NCBI RefSeq assembly: GCF_021043365.1
Contig: NZ_JAJNDU010000006.1
Coordinates: forward strand, 1 to 64,000
Length of the DNA: 64,000 nt
DNA from: Sphingomonas sp. IC-11
GTDB taxonomy: Bacteria; Pseudomonadota; Alphaproteobacteria; Sphingomonadales; Sphingomonadaceae
Direction: 5' to 3'
The notes under the pieces were generated by a model. The model saw nothing but the letters and a program-made list of their open reading frames with translations. It made no database searches and had not been told where the DNA came from. Each line of letters begins with the position of its first letter. Within the stretch, counting starts at the first letter, position 1. This document shows positions 59,887 to 64,000 of this stretch, one piece after another. A program made the translations under genes and the position numbers.

Positions 59887-62385
59887 ATGCTTTCCACCTT
59901 CATGGGCCGTCTCATGATCGGCACTGCCGTCGGCGCCATGCTCGCCGCCGGGCCAGTTGCCGCGCAGACCGACACGTCTGCCGCTCAGTCCGCGGATAGC
60001 GCACAGCGCGCGCAGCCGGAAACCGGTCTGGTCGATACGTCCGCTCAGAACGGCGAGGATATCGTTGTTGTCGGCACCGCCGGCGGCGGCACGCGCCGTC
60101 AGGACGCATCCTTCGCCGTCACCACGCTTGGCAACGACGCGATCGAGCGCGCGGCCCCGAACAGCACGGCGGACCTGCTGCGCACCGTTCCGGGCGTCAT
60201 GGCGGAAAGCTCGGGCGGCCAGAACGGCGCGAACATCTTCGTGCGCGGCTATCCCTCGGGCGGCGACGCTCAGTTCGTGACGTTCCAATATGCCGGCACG
60301 CCGATTTTCGCGCCGCCGACGCTGTCGTTCCTTGAAAACTCGCAGCTGATCCGCCTCGACGAGACGGTGCAGCGCGTTGAGGCTGTGCGTGGTGGCACGG
60401 GCTCGCTGTTCTCCAACGGCCAGCCGGGCCTGACCGTCAACGTCGTGCCGCGCATCGGCGGCAGCGAGTTCCACGGCCTCGCCAAGCTGTCCTACACCGA
60501 TTTCGACGAAATCCGCGGCGACGCCTGGATCTCCGGCCCGATCGGCCCGGACACCGGCTTCATGATCGGCGGCTATTACGCGCAGAGCAACGGCATCCGT
60601 GACCCGCGCTACCGTGCCGAACAGGGTGGTCAGATCACCGCGAACATCCACCATGATTTCGGCGACAAGGGCTCGGTGGAAATCTACGCCCGCTACCTGA
60701 ACGACCGCGGCCAGTGGCTGCTGCCGATCCCGGTGGTCGTGGATGGCGATAACACCAGCCAATATCCCGGCTTCGATCACGGCACCGGCACGCTGAACGG
60801 CCCGGACACCCGCGCTGTGCAGAACGTCGTCGGCCGCACGGTCGATCTGAAGGACGGCCGTGGCGCCAAGGTCATCAACACCGGCTTCACCTTCGATTAC
60901 GAGGTGCTGGACGGCCTGCGCGTGCGTGAGCGCGTGAGCTACATGGGCGGCAATGCCGACACACTGGGCCTCGTCCCGACCGAAGCACCAGTGGCTGCTT
61001 CCGTGATGGCGACCCGTCTGGCGGGTGCTGGCGCGACGGTATCCTCGCTGGTCTATGCCAATGGCAGCGGCGCGCTGGCGACCGGCGCTAACACGCAGGT
61101 GCTGCGTGCGGGCATTTGGGAAGTACGCAAGAAGATCTCGTCCTTTGTGACGGACTCCGCGTTGGAGTGGACCAGCGGCAACAACAAGCTGACCGGTGGC
61201 TTCTACTACACCAATTACACCTCGCGCGATCAGTGGGCGCTGGGCAACCAGGTGCTGCTGACGGCAGAGCCGAACGCGCGCCGGCTTGACCTGACGGTTA
61301 CCAGTGCGGCCGGCACGCCGCAGCAGGCAACGCTGCGCGGCTTCACCAGCGGCCCGGCTTTCCAGGTCCGCGGCTGGTATGAAGGCCAGGACCTCGCCTT
61401 CTATGCGGTGGACGAACTGCAGATCACGCCGGAACTGCGCGTCGATGGCGGCATTCGCTGGCAGCGCCACATCGTGGACGGCACACTCAGCACCCCGCGC
61501 TCGGCGGCGCAGGGCGGCAACGTCAACCTCGATGGCAACCCGAACACGCTGTATGACAACAATGTCACCGTGCTCGGTCCGCTGCGCAACATCCGCTATC
61601 GCGACGATGCGTGGTCGTGGACGGCAGGCGTCAACTACGACTTCAGCCGCAACGTGGGCGTGTTCGCGCGTTACAGCCGCGGCAACAGCTTCCCGCAGTT
61701 CGACAACCTGCGTGAAGCCAGCGCGGCTGACATCGCCAACAACACCGGCCTGGCCGTTGTGGCGGAAGTCGATACCTACGAAGCCGGCCTGAAGGTCTCG
61801 ACCGACATCGCGAACCTTTATGCCACCGTCTTCCACAACCGCTTCGACGGTCTGGCGACCACGACGATCATCAACGACGTGCCGACCAGCTCCAACGGCG
61901 GCGCGAAGGCGACCGGTGTCGAGGTTGAAGGCGTGGTTCGTCCGTTCCAGGGCTTCAGCCTGGCCGCAGCCGGCACGTTCCTTGATGGCACTTACCGTGA
62001 TTTCTTCACGGGCAACGGCACCATCGACAACACGGGCAATCGCGTGCAGCGCCAGCCCAAGTGGATGTGGCGCGTGACCCCGGCCTACGAACTGCCGATC
62101 GGCAGCGTGCGGCCGTCGCTGTTCGCTACCCTGCAGTACACCGGCGATCGTTTCTCCGATCCGGAGAACAACCAGATCCTGCCGAGCTTCTATCAGCTCG
62201 ACGCCGGTGTCTCGGTGACGGTGGCGGATCGCATCCGTCTGCAGGTGACCGGCAACAACCTGACCGACGAACTGGGTCTGACCGAACAGAACCCGCGCAT
62301 CATCGGTGGCCAGGGCCAGGGCGTGATCCTCGCTCGTCCGATCCTGGGTCGTTCGTTCCGCTTCAGCGCGGCGTTCGAATTCTGA
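59887..62385 (+). CDS. TonB-dependent outer-membrane receptor
   Basis: An 832-residue receptor. Signal peptide MLSTFMGRLMIGTAVGAMLA with AQT cleavage. The plug domain runs from about residue 80 (AADLLRTVPGVMAE-like, FVRGYPSGGDAQ, VEAVRGGTGSLFSNGQPG) to 220, and the 22-stranded barrel ends in the aromatic SFRFSAAFEF. The layout resembles siderophore-type receptors, but the neighbours (trehalase, esterase, sulfatase) suggest a carbohydrate substrate. A strong terminator follows. Confidence 0.92.
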   Translation: MLSTFMGRLMIGTAVGAMLAAGPVAAQTDTSAAQSADSAQRAQPETGLVDTSAQNGEDIVVVGTAGGGTRRQDASFAVTTLGNDAIERAAPNSTADLLRTVPGVMAESSGGQNGANIFVRGYPSGGDAQFVTFQYAGTPIFAPPTLSFLENSQLIRLDETVQRVEAVRGGTGSLFSNGQPGLTVNVVPRIGGSEFHGLAKLSYTDFDEIRGDAWISGPIGPDTGFMIGGYYAQSNGIRDPRYRAEQGGQITANIHHDFGDKGSVEIYARYLNDRGQWLLPIPVVVDGDNTSQYPGFDHGTGTLNGPDTRAVQNVVGRTVDLKDGRGAKVINTGFTFDYEVLDGLRVRERVSYMGGNADTLGLVPTEAPVAASVMATRLAGAGATVSSLVYANGSGALATGANTQVLRAGIWEVRKKISSFVTDSALEWTSGNNKLTGGFYYTNYTSRDQWALGNQVLLTAEPNARRLDLTVTSAAGTPQQATLRGFTSGPAFQVRGWYEGQDLAFYAVDELQITPELRVDGGIRWQRHIVDGTLSTPRSAAQGGNVNLDGNPNTLYDNNVTVLGPLRNIRYRDDAWSWTAGVNYDFSRNVGVFARYSRGNSFPQFDNLREASAADIANNTGLAVVAEVDTYEAGLKVSTDIANLYATVFHNRFDGLATTTIINDVPTSSNGGAKATGVEVEGVVRPFQGFSLAAAGTFLDGTYRDFFTGNGTIDNTGNRVQRQPKWMWRVTPAYELPIGSVRPSLFATLQYTGDRFSDPENNQILPSFYQLDAGVSVTVADRIRLQVTGNNLTDELGLTEQNPRIIGGQGQGVILARPILGRSFRFSAAFEF

Positions 62386-62405
62386 TCTGACCACTGCCAA
62401 AATCG

Positions 62406-62440
62406 GGGCGGCGCTTCACACGAAGCGCCGCCCTTTTTCT
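62406..62440 (+). terminator. Intrinsic terminator after the TonB receptor
   Basis: GGGCGGCGCTTC (62406-62417) pairs perfectly with GAAGCGCCGCCC (62422-62433) around ACAC and is followed by TTTTTCTTTT. This is a textbook intrinsic terminator 20 bases after the stop codon. Confidence 0.93.
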
Positions 62441-62508
62441 TTTCGCGGCACTTCCGACGGCTGTTTCCCGCCTTCGCGTGGATGATGGAAAACGCTATCG
62501 TCCGTGCC

Positions 62509-63933
62509 ATGGACAGACGTAACGTATTGAAGGGCATGGCCGGAATTGCCGCCGCCAGCGCCGCCACGGCCTTTGCTGACGCCGCCGTCCCGCCGGGGAA
62601 GAAGCAGCGCAACGTCCTCCTGCTGATCTCCGACGATCAGGGCCTTGATCTTGGCTGCTATGGCGTTGCGGTGAAGACTCCGCGGCTCGACCGGCTGGCG
62701 CGGGGCGGCACGCTGTTCCGCCACGGCTATGCCGCCGTCTCCTCGTGCAGCCCCAGCCGCGCGGTGATCAACACCGGCCTCTATACGCATCAGAACGGCA
62801 TGTACGGCCTGCAGCACGACGTGCATCACCAGTCGCTGCTGCCGGGCATTGAAACATTGCCGTCAATGCTGCGCCGTGCCGGCTATGCCACCGCGCTCGT
62901 CGGCAAGAAGCATGTCGGGCCCGACAGCGCCTTTCCTTATGAGGCGGAACTGGTGCCGGAGCGCGGCGGCATCCGCGACGTGCGCGAACTCGCCATCGCC
63001 GCGTCGAGCTTCATCCGCTCGACTGACGAACGGCCGTTCTTCGTCACCATCGCGTACAGCGATCCGCACCGCGCCGCCGTGGATTACGGCAACGATCGCG
63101 CCTGGCCGGGCGTGAAGCCCGAAAGCTACGATCCGCGCCGCGTGCAGATCCCGTCGCATCTGCCCGATCTTCCTGCCGTGCGGCAGGACATCGCCGAATA
63201 TTATGAATCGCTGAGCCGCCTCGACGCCGGCGTCGGCATGATCCTCGACGATCTCGCCGCCACCGGCCGCGCCGATGATACGTTGGTCATCTTCCTCAGC
63301 GACAATGGCCGGCCCTTCCCCGGCGCCAAGACCAACCTCTACGATGCGGGCCTCCACCTCCCGCTCATCGTCCACGCGCCGGGCAGCGCCCCGGCGGTGA
63401 ACGACGCGATGGTCAGCTGGACGGATATTGCCCCCACCGTCCTCGATTGGACCGGCGTCGCCCCGCCTGCCGCCTACAAGCTGTCCGGCACGTCATTGCT
63501 GCCGATCCTCGGCAAGCCGGACGATCCGGCGCGCGACGCAATCGTCGCCAGCCACGATTTTCACGAGATCAATCAATATTATCCGATGCGCAGCATCCGT
63601 ACGCGCACGCACAATTACATCCTTAACCTCGCCTGGCAGCTGCCCTATCCGATCGCCGGGGACGTGGCGGGCTCGCCATCATGGAAGGCGATCAGCGCCG
63701 ATCCCGCGATCCCGCTCGGCAAGCGCAGCCAGGCGGCGTACCTTCAGCGCCCGGCGGAGGAACTGTACGATCTCACCCGCGATTCCGACGAGCTGGTGAA
63801 TGTCGCCACCGACCCCGCCTATGCCGCGATCAAGGCGCAGCTGGCCGAGCGGCTGCGCGCCATCCGCGCCGAGACCCGCGACCCCTGGCTCGCCGGGCAG
63901 ACCGATCCCTATTCCCACGTGGGCCAACATTGA
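62509..63933 (+). CDS. Sulfatase (N-sulfoglucosamine sulfohydrolase-like)
   Basis: A 474-residue type I sulfatase. The formylglycine motif C-x-P-S-R is in AAVSSCSPSRAVINTG (Cys to be modified). Metal ligands are in VLLLISDDQGLDLGCYG and in VIFLSDNGRPFPGAKTN. The N-terminal MDRRNVLKGMAGIAAASAA looks like a Tat or Sec signal, so it is exported. Relatives desulfate glycosaminoglycans or algal glycans. A start at 62482 is possible. The next gene begins one base before the end. Confidence 0.9.
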   Translation: MDRRNVLKGMAGIAAASAATAFADAAVPPGKKQRNVLLLISDDQGLDLGCYGVAVKTPRLDRLARGGTLFRHGYAAVSSCSPSRAVINTGLYTHQNGMYGLQHDVHHQSLLPGIETLPSMLRRAGYATALVGKKHVGPDSAFPYEAELVPERGGIRDVRELAIAASSFIRSTDERPFFVTIAYSDPHRAAVDYGNDRAWPGVKPESYDPRRVQIPSHLPDLPAVRQDIAEYYESLSRLDAGVGMILDDLAATGRADDTLVIFLSDNGRPFPGAKTNLYDAGLHLPLIVHAPGSAPAVNDAMVSWTDIAPTVLDWTGVAPPAAYKLSGTSLLPILGKPDDPARDAIVASHDFHEINQYYPMRSIRTRTHNYILNLAWQLPYPIAGDVAGSPSWKAISADPAIPLGKRSQAAYLQRPAEELYDLTRDSDELVNVATDPAYAAIKAQLAERLRAIRAETRDPWLAGQTDPYSHVGQH

Positions 63934-64000
63934 TGACCAAGGGTATCGACCGCCGCGGCGTGCTTCTCGCCGGCACCGGGGGCGCCTTCGGCCTCTACAG
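63933..64000 (+). CDS. N-terminus of an exported protein, cut by the window edge
   Basis: The ATG shares its A with the sulfatase stop codon. The visible 22 residues MTKGIDRRGVLLAGTGGAFG and LY form a Tat-type signal (DRRGVLLAG). It is co-transcribed with the sulfatase and is presumably another exported enzyme of the same carbohydrate locus. Nothing more can be said from the fragment. Confidence 0.7.
   Translation, partial: MTKGIDRRGVLLAGTGGAFGLY

Noticed and set aside
59827..62400. 857-codon open frame on the minus strand opposite the TonB receptor gene
   Set aside because: It mirrors the receptor gene with high-GC codon usage, has a His/Ala/Val-rich composition typical of antisense frames and no domain. 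The plus-strand receptor is unambiguous.

Overview
The window is GC-rich, densely coded chromosomal DNA from an alphaproteobacterium. It is most likely a sphingomonad (Sphingomonas or a close relative). Pointers are DUF6481, DUF6456, DUF6894 and DUF1488-type small proteins, a replication gene of the DciA type next to mutY and two DsbA-like genes, a GGAAC-N16-CGTT promoter of the alphaproteobacterial general stress sigma factor, and many TonB/Tat-exported proteins. I see no insertion sequence, prophage, CRISPR array or tRNA.

Layout. Bases 1-192 are the promoter and antitermination leader of a ribosomal RNA operon on the minus strand; its 16S gene lies just outside the left edge. Bases 464-4407 are a stress/detoxification group: aldo/keto reductase, a small disordered protein, a hemerythrin protein behind a general-stress promoter, and a zinc alcohol dehydrogenase. 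Bases 5279-12520 are a coherent lipid/envelope island: HAD phosphatase, two paralogous CDP-glycerol-type glycerophosphotransferases, a polysaccharide flippase, then a tightly overlapping operon of diacylglycerol kinase, Tam41-like phosphatidate cytidylyltransferase and a MobA-like nucleotidyltransferase. I regard this as the most interesting candidate system.

Bases 12532-18788 hold a DMT transporter, a glutamine amidotransferase, a lactonase-type beta-propeller and a minus-strand operon (AarF kinase, cupin, SDR, small protein). Bases 19437-25439 are an unusual stretch: an AT-rich intergenic region with strong dyads, a MarR-like regulator, and a 1492-residue RTX-type secreted protein without a type I secretion system nearby. 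Bases 25776-37168 are metabolic and housekeeping genes: flavin monooxygenase plus acyl-CoA dehydrogenase, NAD(P)H-hydrate dehydratase plus phosphatase, a spermidine-synthase-like protein, a beta-lactamase-family hydrolase, CYTH/CHAD, Hsp70 and cytochrome c.

Bases 37269-48089 contain pheA, an exported S9 peptidase, the mutY-hydrolase-nudC operon, dciA with two DsbA-like proteins, dapF, a DUF6456 protein and a PAP2 phosphatase. A frameshifted LuxR-type regulator remnant lies at about 48.24-48.46 kb. Then come thiC with its TPP riboswitch, two tandem Tat-exported ferritin-like proteins and a PiuC-like dioxygenase. After several small genes and cstA-ybdD, the right end (57-64 kb) looks like a nutrient-uptake locus: periplasmic trehalase, exported esterase, TonB-dependent receptor, sulfatase, and the start of another exported protein cut by the window edge.

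All calls rest on reading motifs and gene order. No database search was run.
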